This document shows positions 1 through 11,414 of a DNA stretch of 64,000 nt, piece by piece. Under the pieces are notes generated by a model that was given only the letters and a program-made list of their open reading frames with translations, had not been told where the DNA came from and searched no databases. The stretch spans positions 8,204,614-8,268,613 of the forward strand of contig OZ020258.1 in NCBI GenBank assembly GCA_963971285.1, written 5' to 3'. The translations under genes and the position numbers were made by a program. The DNA comes from Astropecten irregularis. Lineage: Eukaryota; Echinodermata; Asteroidea; Paxillosida; Astropectinidae. How positions within the stretch are numbered: the stretch's first letter is position 1; each line of letters starts with the position of its first letter.

Positions 1-165
1 GTAGCCCCAGAAGTTCTCTACAGGAAAATATGAGCTGTGCCAAATTCCAAAGTCATGTTCATGGCCGAAAATCCAAGTATAGCACCACACGCTATGCGAC
101 AAAACGGCAGAGCAGTCGGCAGAAAAACTGCACTTAGACTATGAGACACTTTTTTCTGCTAGAGT
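1..165 (+). repeat. Partial satellite unit at left window edge
   Basis: The window opens about 50 bases into a unit. The fragment carries the 'ccagaagttctc' variant and the 'gaaaatatg' variant, a combination seen again only at about 5,684, 6,330, 7,869 and 10,929. It ends in the 217-type tail ('gcagaaaaactgc'). Confidence 0.93.
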
Positions 166-605
166 TTGACATTTGTCCCTCAATACTTAGGCAATCGAGC
201 TGAAACTTGCACGAAATGTAGCCCTACATGTTCTCTACAGGAAAGTATGAGCTGTGCCAAATTCCAAAGTCATGTTCATGGCCGAAAATCCAAGTATAGC
301 ACCACACGCTATGCGACAAAACGGCAGAGCACGCGGCAAAAAAAAACCTGCACTTAGACTATGAGACACTTTTTTCTGTTAGAGTTTGAAATTTCTCCCT
401 CAATACAGAGGCAATCGAGCTGAAACTTGCACGAAATGTAGCCACAGATGTTCTCTACAGGAAAATATGAGCTGTTCCAAATTCCAAAGTCATGTTCATG
501 GCCGAAAATCCAAGTATAGCACCACACGCTATGCGACAAAACGGCAGAGCACGCGGCACAAAAAAACCTGCACTTAGACTATGAGACACTTTTTTCTGTT
601 AGAGT

Positions 606-822
606 TTGAAATTTCTCCCTCAATACAGAGGCAATCGAGCTGAAACTTGCACGAAATGTAGCCCCAGATGTACTCTAAATGAGAGTATGAGCTGTGCCAA
701 ATTCCAAAGTCATGTTCATGGCCGAAAATCCAAGTATAGCACCACACGCTATGCGACAAAACGGCAGAGCAGTCGGCAGAAAAACTGCACTTAGACTATG
801 AGACACTTTTTTCTGCTAGAGT
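606..822 (+). repeat. Reference 217-bp unit subtype
   Basis: Representative of the 217-bp class. The left variable segment has 'aatacagaggc' and 'gatgtactctaaatgaga'; the right segment has 'aaaacggcagagcagtcgg' followed by 'gcagaaaaactgc'. Compared with the 220-bp class, the tail between 'agagca' and 'ctgcac' is three bases shorter. A close relative has 'gagattatg' instead of 'gagagtatg' (for example the unit at 1699). Both are common throughout the window. Confidence 0.93.
776..816 (+). other. Inverted repeat at unit end (9-bp arms, 23-base spacer), example copy
   Basis: GCAGAAAAA (776-784) is the exact reverse complement of TTTTTCTGC (808-816), with 23 bases between. The pair recurs in essentially every 216- and 217-bp unit, because both arms belong to the standard tail. 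Most 220-bp units have nine As in place of the left arm and 'ctgtta' in place of 'ctgcta', so only an A-tract/T-tract pairing remains. A hairpin or cruciform is possible in principle, and the A/T tracts may simply add curvature. Function is inference only. Confidence 0.55.
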
Positions 823-1042
823 TTGAAATTTCTCCCTCAATACTTAGGCAATCGAGCTGAAACTTGCACGAAATGTAGCCACAGATGTTCTCTACAGGAA
901 AGTATGAGCTGTGCCAAATTCCAAAGTCATGTTCATGGCCAAAAATCCAAGTATAGCACCACACGCTATGCAACAAAACGGCAGAGCACGCGGCAAAAAA
1001 AACCCTGCACTTAGACTATGAGACACTTTTTTCTGCTAGAGT
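823..1042 (+). repeat. 220-bp unit subtype with 'ccacag' and 'gcaacaaaacgg'
   Basis: This subtype is marked by 'gtagccacagatgttc' on the left, 'tatgcaacaaaacgg' (a for g) on the right, and the tail 'aaaaaaaaccctgc'. This copy also has 'ggccaaaaatcc', shared with the unit at 2349 but not with those at 4752, 6717 or 9775. That makes it a marker of the 1,526-bp duplication. The subtype usually precedes the 216-bp unit in the first 12 kb. Confidence 0.9.
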
Positions 1043-1258
1043 TTGAAATTTCTCCCTCAATACTTAGGCAATCGAGCTGAAACTTGCACGAAATGTAGCC
1101 CTACATGTTCTCTACAGGAAAGTATGAGCTGTGTTAAATTCCAAAGTCATGTTCATGGCCGAAAATCCGAGTATAGCACCACACGCTATGCGACAAACGC
1201 CAGAGCAGTCGGCAGAAAAACTGCACTTAGACTATGAGACACTTTTTTCTGCTAGAGT
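1043..1258 (+). repeat. 216-bp unit subtype with linked right-half variants
   Basis: Three changes travel together in most copies: 'ctgtgttaaattcc' (tt for cc), 'aaatccgagtat' (g for a) and 'gacaaacgccagagc', which is one base shorter and has c for g. The tail is the 'gcagaaaaactgc' form. Its length of 216 is divisible by three, but the fixed TAG near the end still closes the frame in every copy. Its presence in all blocks suggests an old haplotype. Confidence 0.92.
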
Positions 1259-1478
1259 TTGACATTTGTCCCTCAATACTTAGGCAATCGAGCTGAAACT
1301 TGCACGAAATGTAGCCCTACATGTTCTCTACAGGAAAGTATGAGCTGTGCCAAATTCCAAAGTCATGTTCATGGCCGAAAATCCAAGTATAGCACCACAC
1401 GCTATGCGACAAAACGGCAGAGCAGGCGGCAAAAAAAAACCTGCACTTAGACTATGAGACACTTTTTTCTGTTAGAGT
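1259..1478 (+). repeat. 220-bp unit subtype with 'gacatttgtccc' start and A9 tail
   Basis: The start is 'ttgacatttgtccc' instead of 'ttgaaatttctccc', and the tail has nine As before 'cctgcac'. In the first 12 kb the tail reads 'agcaggcggc' or 'agcacgcggc'; from about 11.4 kb on, a version with 'acttaagcaatc' appears and later dominates. The unit almost always follows a 216- or 217-bp unit, and the next unit usually begins after 'ctgttagag'. Confidence 0.9.
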
Positions 1479-2131
1479 TTGAAATTTCTCCCTCAATACA
1501 GAGGCAATCGAGCTGAAACTTGCACGAAATGTAGCCCCAGATGTACTCTAAATGAGAGTATGAGCTGTGCCAAATTCCAAAGTCATGTTCATGGCCGAAA
1601 ATCCAAGTATAGCACCACACGCTATGCGACAAAACGGCAGAGCAGTCGGCAAAAAAAAACCTGCACTTAGACTATGAGACACTTTTTTCTGTTAGAGTTT
1701 GAAATTTCTCCCTCAATACAGAGGCAATCGAGCTGAAACTTGCACGAAATGTAGCCCCAGATGTACTCTAAATGAGATTATGAGCTGTGCCAAATTCCAA
1801 AGTCATGTTCATGGCCGAAAATCCAAGTATAGCACCACACGCTATGCGACAAAACGTCAGAGCAGTCGGCAGAAAAACTGCACTTAGACTATGAGACACT
1901 TTTTTCTGCTAGAGTTTGAAATTTCTCCCTCAATACTTAGGCAATCGAGCTGAAACTTGCACGAAATGTAGCCCTACATGTTCTTTACAGGAAAGTATGA
2001 GCTGTGTTAAATTCCAAAGTCATGTTCATGGCCGAAAATCCGAGTATAGCACCACACGCTATGCGACAAACGCCAGAGCAGTCGGCAGAAAAACTGCACT
2101 TAGACTATGAGACACTTTTTTCTGCTAGAGT

Positions 2132-2348
2132 TTGACATTTGTCCCTCAATACTTAGGCAATCGAGCTGAAACTTGCACGAAATGTAGCCCTACATGTTCT
2201 CTACAGGAAAGTATGAGCTGTGCCAAATTCCAAAGTCATGTTCATGGCCGAAAATCCAAGTATAGCACCACACGCTATGCGACAAAACGGCAGAGCAGTC
2301 GGCAGAAAAACTGCACTTAGACTATGAGACACTTTTTTCTGCTAGAGT
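2132..2348 (+). repeat. Chimeric unit at the 1,526-bp duplication junction
   Basis: The left half is of the 'gacatttgtccc' subtype, as at 1259 and 3658. The right end is the 217-type tail of the unit at 606 instead of the A9 tail expected for that subtype. The following unit (2349) matches the one after 606, namely 823. This is what unequal crossing-over between out-of-register units would leave. Confidence 0.75.
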
Positions 2349-2784
2349 TTGAAATTTCTCCCTCAATACTTAGGCAATCGAGCTGAAACTTGCACGAAAT
2401 GTAGCCACAGATGTTCTCTACAGGAAAGTATGAGCTGTGCCAAATTCCAAAGTCATGTTCATGGCCAAAAATCCAAGTATAGCACCACACGCTATGCAAC
2501 AAAACGGCAGAGCACGCGGCAAAAAAAACCCTGCACTTAGACTATGAGACACTTTTTTCTGCTAGAGTTTGAAATTTCTCCCTCAATACTTAGGCAATCG
2601 AGCTGAAACTTGCACGAAATGTAGCCCTACATGTTCTCTACAGGAAAGTATGAGCTGTGTTAAATTCCAAAGTCATGTTCATGGCCGAAAATCCGAGTAT
2701 AGCACCACACGCTATGCGACAAACGCCAGAGCAGTCGGCAGAAAAACTGCACTTAGACTATGAGACACTTTTTTCTGCTAGAGT

Positions 2785-4314
2785 TTGACATTTGTCCCTC
2801 AATACTTAGGCAATCGAGCTGAAACTTGCACGAAATGTAGCCCTACATGTTCTCTACAGGAAAGTATGAGCTGTGCCAAATTCCAAAGTCATGTTCATGG
2901 CCGAAAATCCAAGTATAGCACCACACGCTATGCGACAAAACGGCAGAGCAGGCGGCAAAAAAAAACCTGCACTTAGACTATGAGACACTTTTTTCTGTTA
3001 GAGTTTGAAATTTCTCCCTCAATACAGAGGCAATCGAGCTGAAACTTGCACGAAATGTAGCCCCAGATGTACTCTAAATGAGAGTATGAGCTGTGCCAAA
3101 TTCCAAAGTCATGTTCATGGCCGAAAATCCAAGTATAGCACCACACGCTATGCGACAAAACGGCAGAGCAGTCGGCAAAAAAAAACCTGCACTTAGACTA
3201 TGAGACACTTTTTTCTGTTAGAGTTTGAAATTTCTCCCTCAATACAGAGGCAATCGAGCTGAAACTTGCACGAAATGTAGCCCCAGATGTACTCTAAATG
3301 AGATTATGAGCTGTGCCAAATTCCAAAGTCATGTTCATGGCCGAAAATCCAAGTATAGCACCACACGCTATGCGACAAAACGTCAGAGCAGTCGGCAGAA
3401 AAACTGCACTTAGACTATGAGACACTTTTTTCTGCTAGAGTTTGAAATTTCTCCCTCAATACTTAGGCAATCGAGCTGAAACTTGCACGAAATGTAGCCC
3501 TACATGTTCTTTACAGGAAAGTATGAGCTGTGTTAAATTCCAAAGTCATGTTCATGGCCGAAAATCCGAGTATAGCACCACACGCTATGCGACAAACGCC
3601 AGAGCAGTCGGCAGAAAAACTGCACTTAGACTATGAGACACTTTTTTCTGCTAGAGTTTGACATTTGTCCCTCAATACTTAGGCAATCGAGCTGAAACTT
3701 GCACGAAATGTAGCCCTACATGTTCTCTACAGGAAAGTATGAGCTGTGCCAAATTCCAAAGTCATGTTCATGGCCGAAAATCCAAGTATAGCACCACACG
3801 CTATGCGACAAAACGGCAGAGCAGGCGGCAAAAAAAAACCTGCACTTAGACTATGAGACACTTTTTTCTGTTAGAGTTTGAAATTTCTCCCTCAATACAG
3901 AGGCAATCGAGCTGAAACTTGCACGAAATGTAGCCCCAGATGTACTCTAAATGAGAGTATGAGCTGTGCCAAATTCCAAAGTCATGTTCATGGCCGAAAA
4001 TCCAAGTATAGCACCACACGCTATGCGACAAAACGGCAGAGCAGTCGGCAAAAAAAAACCTGCACTTAGACTATGAGACACTTTTTTCTGTTAGAGTTTG
4101 AAATTTCTCCCTCAATACAGAGGCAATCGAGCTGAAACTTGCACGAAATGTAGCCCCAGATGTACTCTAAATGAGATTATGAGCTGTGCCAAATTCCAAA
4201 GTCATGTTCATGGCCGAAAATCCAAGTATAGCACCACACGCTATGCGACAAAACGTCAGAGCAGTCGGCAGAAAAACTGCACTTAGACTATGAGACACTT
4301 TTTTCTGCTAGAGT
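2785..4314 (+). repeat. 873-bp tetramer HOR in tandem
   Basis: Four unit subtypes of 220, 220, 217 and 216 bp sum to 873 bp and occur at 2785-3657. At 3658-4314 the first three recur; the fourth slot (4315) is a chimera with the left half of the 216-bp subtype ('gttctttacagg') and the right half of a 220-bp unit. The same tetramer also occurs at 1259-2131 and 8681-9337. Confidence 0.85.
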
Positions 4315-5187
4315 TTGAAATTTCTCCCTCAATACTTAGGCAATCGAGCTGAAACTTGCACGAAATGTAGCCCTACATGTTCTTTACAGGAAAGTATGAG
4401 CTGTGCCAAATTCCAAAGTCATGTTCATGGCCGAAAATCCAAGTATAGCACCACACGCTATGCGACAAAACGGCAGAGCACGCGGCAAAAAAAAACCTGC
4501 ACTTAGACTATGAGACACTTTTTTCTGTTAGAGTTTGAAATTTCTCCCTCAATACAGAGGCAATCGAGCTGAAACTTGCACGAAATGTAGCCCCAGATGT
4601 ACTCTAAATGAGAGTATGAGCTGTGCCAAATTCCAAAGTCATGTTCATGGCCGAAAATCCAAGTATAGCACCACACGCTATGCGACAAAACGGCAGAGCA
4701 GTCGGCAGAAAAACTGCACTTAGACTATGAGACACTTTTTTCTGCTAGAGTTTGAAATTTCTCCCTCAATACTTAGGCAATCGAGCTGAAACTTGCACGA
4801 AATGTAGCCACAGATGTTCTCTACAGGAAAGTATGAGCTGTGCCAAATTCCAAAGTCATGTTCATGGCCGAAAATCCAAGTATAGCACCACACGCTATGC
4901 AACAAAACGGCAGAGCACGCGGCAAAAAAAACCCTGCACTTAGACTATGAGACACTTTTTTCTGCTAGAGTTTGAAATTTCTCCCTCAATACTTAGGCAA
5001 TCGAGCTGAAACTTGCACGAAATGTAGCCCTACATGTTCTCTACAGGAAAGTATGAGCTGTGTTAAATTCCAAAGTCATGTTCATGGCCGAAAATCCGAG
5101 TATAGCACCACACGCTATGCGACAAACGCCAGAGCAGTCGGCAGAAAAACTGCACTTAGACTATGAGACACTTTTTTCTGCTAGAGT
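3442..5187 (+). repeat. 1,746-bp segment duplicated 5,023 bp downstream
   Basis: Eight consecutive units (3442, 3658, 3878, 4098, 4315, 4535, 4752, 4972) match in subtype order and spacing those at 8465, 8681, 8901, 9121, 9338, 9558, 9775 and 9995. The unusual chimeric unit 4315 with 'gttctttacagg' is reproduced at 9338, which makes independent assembly of the same order unlikely. Confidence 0.8.
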
Positions 5188-5407
5188 TTGACATTTGTCC
5201 CTCAATACTTAGGCAATCGAGCTGAAACTTGCACGAAATGTAGCCCTACATGTTCTCTAAATGAGAGTATGAGCTGTGCCAAATTCCAAAGTCATGTTCA
5301 TGGCCGGAAATCCAAGTATAGCACCACACGCTATGCGACAAAACGGCAGAGCAGTCGGCAAAAAAAAACCTGCACTTAGACTATGAGACACTTTTTTCTG
5401 TTAGAGT
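5188..5407 (+). repeat. Chimeric unit, net loss of one unit
   Basis: The left part is the 'gacatttgtccctcaatac' subtype with 'cctacatgttctcta'. The right part switches to 'aatgagagtatg' and the A9 tail of the neighbouring subtype. Elsewhere these two subtypes are adjacent (1259 and 1479), so this unit looks like the product of crossing-over between neighbours that removed 220 bp. It also has the private change 'ggccggaaatcc'. Confidence 0.75.
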
Positions 5408-8400
5408 TTGAAATTTCTCCCTCAATACAGAGGCAATCGAGCTGAAACTTGCACGAAATGTAGCCCCAGATGTACTCTAAATGAGATTATGAGCTGTGCC
5501 AAATTCCAAAGTCATGTTCATGGCCGAAAATCCAAGTATAGCACCACACGCTATGCGACAAAACGTCAGAGCAGTCGGCAGAAAAACTGCACTTAGACTA
5601 TGAGACACTTTTTTCTGCTAGAGTTTGAAATTTCTCCCTCAATACTTAGGCAATCGAGCTGAAACTTGCACGAAATGTAGCCCCAGAAGTTCTCTACAGG
5701 AAAATATGAGCTGTGCCAAATTCCAAAGTCATGTTCATGGCCGAAAATCCAAGTATAGCACCACACGCTATGCGACAAAACGGCAGAGCAGTCGGCAGAA
5801 AAACTGCACTTAGACTATGAGACACTTTTTTTCTGCTAGAGTTTGAAATTTCTCCCTCAATACTTAGGCAATCGAGCTGAAACTTGCACGAAATGTAGCC
5901 CCAGATGTACTCTAAATGAGAGTATGAGCTGTGCCAAATTCCAAAGTCATGTTCATGGCCGAAAATCCAAGTATAGCACCACACGCTATGCGACAAAACG
6001 GCAGAGCAGTCGGCAAAAAAAAACCTGCACTTAGACTATGAGACACTTTTTTCTGTTAGAGTTTGAAATTTCTCCCTCAATACAGAGGCAATCGAGCTGA
6101 AACTTGCACGAAATGTAGCCCCAGATGTACTCTAAATGAGATTATGAGCTGTGCCAAATTCCAAAGTCATGTTCATGGCCGAAAATCCAAGTATAGCACC
6201 ACACGCTATGCGACAAAACGTCAGAGCAGTCGGCAGAAAAACTGCACTTAGACTATGAGACACTTTTTTCTGCTAGAGTTTGAAATTTCTCCCTCAATAC
6301 TTAGGCAATCGAGCTGAAACTTGCACGAAATGTAGCCCCAGAAGTTCTCTACAGGAAAATATGAGCTGTGCCAAATTCCAAAGTCATGTTCATGGCCGAA
6401 AATCCAAGTATAGCACCACACGCTATGCGAAAAAACGGCAGAGCAGTCGGCAAAAAAAAACCTGCACTTAGACTATGAGACACTTTTTTCTGTTAGAGTT
6501 TGAAATTTCTCCCTCAATACAGAGGCAATCGAGCTGAAACTTGCACGAAATGTAGCCCCAGATGTACTCTAAATGAGAGTATGAGCTGTGCCAAATTCCA
6601 AAGTCATGTTCATGGCCGAAAATCCAAGTATAGCACCACACGCTATGCGACAAAACGGCAGAGCAGTCGGCAGAAAAACTGCACTTAGACTATGAGACAC
6701 TTTTTTCTGCTAGAGTTTGAAATTTCTCCCTCAATACTTAGGCAATCGAGCTGAAACTTGCACGAAATGTAGCCACAGATGTTCTCTACAGGAAAGTATG
6801 AGCTGTGCCAAATTCCAAAGTCATGTTCATGGCCGAAAATCCAAGTATAGCACCACACGCTATGCAACAAAACGGCAGAGCACGCGGCAAAAAAAACCCT
6901 GCACTTAGACTATGAGACACTTTTTTCTGCTAGAGTTTGAAATTTCTCCCTCAATACTTAGGCAATCGAGCTGAAACTTGCACGAAATGTAGCCCTACAT
7001 GTTCTCTACAGGAAAGTATGAGCTGTGTTAAATTCCAAAGTCATGTTCATGGCCGAAAATCCGAGTATAGCACCACACGCTATGCGACAAACGCCAGAGC
7101 AGTCGGCAGAAAAACTGCACTTAGACTATGAGACACTTTTTTCTGCTAGAGTTTGACATTTGTCCCTCAATACTTAGGCAATCGAGCTGAAACTTGCACG
7201 ATATGTAGCCCTACATGTTCTCTACAGGAAAGTATGAGCTGTGCCAAATTCCAAAGTCATGTTCATGGCCGAAAATCCAAGTATAGCACCACACGCTATG
7301 CGACAAAACGGCAGAGCAGGCGGCAAAAAAAAACCTGCACTTAGACTATGAGACACTTTTTTCTGTTAGAGTTTGAAATTTCTCCCTCAATACAGAGGCA
7401 ATCGAGCTGAAACTTGCACGAAATGTAGCCCCAGATGTATTCTAAATGAGAGTATGAGCTGTGCCAAATTCCAAAGTCATGTTCATGGCCGAAAATCCAA
7501 GTATAGCACCACACGCTATGCGACAAAACGGCAGAGCAGTCGGCAAAAAAAACCCTGCACTTAGACTATGAGACACTTTTTTCTGTTAGAGTTTGAAATT
7601 TCTCCCTCAATACAGAGGCAATCGAGCTGAAACTTGCACGAAATGTAGCCCCAGATGTACTCTAAATGAGATTATGAGCTGTGCCAAATTCCAAAGTCAT
7701 GTTCATGGCCGAAAATCCAAGTATAGCACCACACGCTATGCGACAAAACGTCAGAGCAGTCGGCAGAAAAACTGCACTTAGACTATGAGACACTTTTTTC
7801 TGCTAGAGTTTGAAATTTCTCCCTCAATACTTAGGCAATCGAGCTGAAACTTGCACGAAATGTAGCCCCAGAAGTTCTCTACAGGAAAATATGAGCTGTG
7901 CCAAATTCCAAAGTCATGTTCATGGCCGAAAATCCAAGTATAGCACCACACGCTATGCGACAAAACGGCAGAGCAGTCGGCAGAAAAACTGCACTTAGAC
8001 TATGAGACACTTTTTTTCTGCTAGAGTTTGAAATTTCTCCCTCAATACTTAGGCAATCGAGCTGAAACTTGCACGAAATGTAGCCCCAGATGTACTCTAA
8101 ATGAGAGTATGAGCTGTGCCAAATTCCAAAGTCATGTTCATGGCCGAAAATCCAAGTATAGCACCACACGCTATGCGACAAAACGGCAGAGCAGTCGGCA
8201 AAAAAAAACCTGCACTTAGACTATGAGACACTTTTTTCTGTTAGAGTTTGAAATTTCTCCCTCAATACAGAGGCAATCGAGCTGAAACTTGCACGAAATG
8301 TAGCCCCAGATGTACTCTAAATAAGATAATGAGCTGTGCCAAATTCCAAAGTCATGTTCATGGCCGAAAATCCAAGTATAGCACCACACGCTATGCGACA

Positions 8401-8464
8401 AAACGTCAGAGCAGTCGGCAGAAAAACTGCACTTAGACTATGAGACACTTTTTTCTGCTAGAGT
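5408..8464 (+). repeat. 2,185-bp (10-unit) tandem duplication, second copy partial
   Basis: Units at 5408, 5625, 5843 and 6063 recur at 7593, 7810, 8028 and 8248, each 2,185 bp on. Shared markers are the 'ccagaagttctc' unit with seven Ts in the end tract (5625/7810) and the chimeric unit combining 'aatacttaggc' with 'ctctaaatgag' (5843/8028). The second copy departs after 8248, where 'aaataagataatg' is private, and the next unit is the 216-bp subtype. Confidence 0.8.
5625..5842 (+). repeat. 218-bp unit subtype (seven-T end tract)
   Basis: A 217-type unit with one extra T in the terminal T-tract ('cactttttttctg'). It carries 'ccagaagttctc' and 'gaaaatatg'. The extra T shifts the reverse-strand frame and lets it run open through two units, giving spurious 100-117-codon frames at such junctions. 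That is not evidence of coding. Confidence 0.88.
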
Positions 8465-11306
8465 TTGAAATTTCTCCCTCAATACTTAGGCAATCGAGCT
8501 GAAACTTGCACGAAATGTAGCCCTACATGTTCTCTACAGGAAAGTATGAGCTGTGTTAAATTCCAAAGTCATGTTCATGGCCGAAAATCCGAGTATAGCA
8601 CCACACGCTATGCGACAAACGCCAGAGCAGTCGGCAGAAAAACTGCACTTAGACTATGAGACACTTTTTTCTGCTAGAGTTTGACATTTGTCCCTCAATA
8701 CTTAGGCAATCGAGCTGAAACTTGCACGAAATGTAGCCCTACATGTTCTCTACAGGAAAGTATGAGCTGTGCCAAATTCCAAAGTCATGTTCATTGCCGA
8801 AAATCCAAGTATAGCACCACACGCTATGCGACAAAACGGCAGAGCAGGCGGCAAAAAAAAACCTGCACTTAGACTATGAGACACTTTTTTCTGTTAGAGT
8901 TTGAAATTTCTCCCTCAATACAGAGGCAATCGAGCTGAAACTTGCACGAAATGTAGCCCCAGATGTACTCTAAATGAGAGTATGAGCTGTGCCAAATTCC
9001 AAAGTCATGTTCATGGCCGAAAATCCAAGTATAGCACCACACGCTATGCGACAAAACGGCAGAGCAGTCGGCAAAAAAAAACCTGCACTTAAACTATGAG
9101 ACACTTTTTTCTGTTAGAGTTTGAAATTTCTCCCTCAATACAGAGGCAATCGAGCTGAAACTTGCACGAAATGTAGCCCCAGATGTACTCTAAATGAGAT
9201 TATGAGCTGTGCCAAATTCCAAAGTCATGTTCATGGCCGAAAATCCAAGTATAGCACCACACGCTATGCGACAAAACGTCAGAGCAGTCGGCAGAAAAAC
9301 TGCACTTAGACTATGAGACACTTTTTTCTGCTAGAGTTTGAAATTTCTCCCTCAATACTTAGGCAATCGAGCTGAAACTTGCACGAAATGTAGCCCTACA
9401 TGTTCTTTACAGGAAAGTATGTGCTGTGCCAAATTCCAAAGTCATGTTCATGGCCGAAAATCCAAGTATAGCACCACACGCTATGCGACAAAACGGCAGA
9501 GCACGCGGCAAAAAAAAACCTGCACTTAGACTATGAGACACTTTTTTCTGTTAGAGTTTGAAATGTCTCCCTCAATACAGAGGCAATCGAGCTGAAACTT
9601 GCACGAAATGTAGCCCCAGATGTACTCTAAATGAGAGTATGAGCTGTGCCAAATTCCAAAGTCATGTTCATGGCCGAAAATCCAAGTATAGCACCACACG
9701 CTATGCGACAAAACGGCAGAGCAGTCGGCAGAAAAACTGCACTTAGACTATGAGACACTTTTTTCTGCTAGAGTTTGAAATTTCTCCCTCAATACTTAGG
9801 CAATCGAGCTGAAACTTGCACGAAATGTAGCCACAGATGTTCTCTACAGGAAAGTATGAGCTGTGCCAAATTCCAAAGTCATGTTCATGGCCGAAAATCC
9901 AAGTATAGCACCACACGCTATGCAACAAAACGGCAGAGCACGCGGCAAAAAAAACCCTGCACTTAGACTATGAGACACTTTTTTCTGCTAGAGTTTGAAA
10001 TTTCTCCCTCAATACTTAGGCAATCGAGCTGAAACTTGCACGAAATGTAGCCCTACATGTTCTCTACAGGAAAGTATGAGCTGTGTTAAATTCCAAAGTC
10101 ATGTTCATGGCCGAAAATCCGAGTATAGCACCACACGCTATGCGACAAACGCCAGAGCAGTCGGCAGAAAAACTGCACTTAGACTATGAGACACTTTTTT
10201 CTGCTAGAGTTTGACATTTGTCCCTCAATACTTAGGCAATCGAGCTGAAACTTGCACGAAATGTAGCCCTACATGTTCTCTACAGGAAAGTATGAGCTGT
10301 GCCAAATTCCAAAGTCATGTTCATGGCCGAAAATCCAAGTATAGCACCACACGCTATGCGACAAAACGGCAGAGCACGCGGCAAAAAAAAACCTGCACTT
10401 AGACTATGAGACACTTTTTTCTGTTAGAGTTTGAAATTTCTCCCTCAATACAGAGGCAATCGAGCTGAAACTTGCACGAAATGTAGCCCCAGATGTACTC
10501 TAAATGAGAGTATGAGCTGTGCCAAATTCCAAAGTCATGTTCATGGCCGAAAATCCAAGTATAGCACCACACGCTATGCGACAAAACGGCAGAGCAGTCG
10601 GCAAAAAAAAACCTGCACTTAGACTATGAGACACTTTTTTATGTTAGAGTTTGAAATTTCTCCCTCAATACAGAGGCAATCGAGCTGAAACTTGCACGAA
10701 ATGTAGCCCCAGATGTACTCTAAATGAGATTATGAGCTGTGCCAAATTCCAAAGTCATGTTCATGGCCGAAAATCCAAGTATAGCACCACACGCTATGCG
10801 ACAAAACGGCAGAGCAGTCGGCAGAAAAACTGCACTTAGACTATGAGACACTTTTTTCTGCTAGAGTTTGAAATTTCTCCCTCAATACTTAGGCAATCGA
10901 GCTGAAACTTGCACGAAATGTAGCCCCAGAAGTTCTCTACAGGAAAATATGAGCTGTGCCAAATTCCAAAGTCATGTTCATGGCCGAAAATCCAAGTATA
11001 GCACCACACGCTATGCGACAAAACGGCAGAGCAGTCGGCAGAAAAACTGCACTTAGACTATGAGACACTTTTTTTCTGCTAGAGTTTGAAATTTCTCCCT
11101 CAATACTTAGGCAATCGAGCTGAAACTTGCACGAAATGTAGCCACAGATGTTCTCTACAGGAAAGTATGAGCTGTGCCAAATTCCAAAGTCATGTTCATG
11201 GCCGAAAATCCAAGTATAGCACCACACGCTATGCAACAAAACGGCAGAGCACGCGGCAAAAAAAAACCCTGCACTTAGACTATGAGACACTTTTTTCTGC
11301 TAGAGT

Positions 11307-11414
11307 TTGAAAAGCCGAAAATCCGAGTATAGCACCACACGCTATGCGACAAACGCCAGAGCAGTCGGCAGAAAAACTGCACTTAGACTATGAGACACTT
11401 TTTTCTGCTAGAGT
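11307..11414 (+). repeat. Truncated 108-bp satellite unit
   Basis: The unit runs 'ttgaaa' straight into 'agccgaaaatccgag', skipping about 108 bp that cover most of the left half. The remaining right half is the 216-bp subtype ('ccgag', 'gacaaacgcc'). The retained length is exactly half of 216. The preceding unit (11086-11306) has an extra A in its tail. This is an internal deletion that leaves both neighbours in normal phase with their own subtypes. Confidence 0.9.

Larger units (their letters stand above)
823..3874 (+). repeat. 1,526-bp (7-unit) tandem duplication
   Basis: Units starting at 823, 1043, 1259, 1479, 1699 and 1916 recur 1,526 bp later at 2349, 2569, 2785, 3005, 3225 and 3442. 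Shared private variants include 'ggccaaaaatcc' (823/2349), 'aaacgtcagagc' (1699/3225) and 'gttctttacagg' (1916/3442). The junction falls in the chimeric unit at 2132-2348. Confidence 0.85.

Noticed and set aside
1043-1258. Origin of the unit from an internal duplication of a ~108-bp half
   Set aside because: Comparing the two halves gives only scattered matches such as 'aatcgag' and 'aatccgag'. This is not enough to support an ancestral dimer.
10937-11290. Longest open frame (117 codons, reverse strand) and similar 100-codon frames at 5694, 7879, 14322, 41443 and 62838
   Set aside because: These arise where a seven-T tract shifts the frame between two units, so a repeat is translated in two frames in succession. 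They are by-products of a homopolymer length change.
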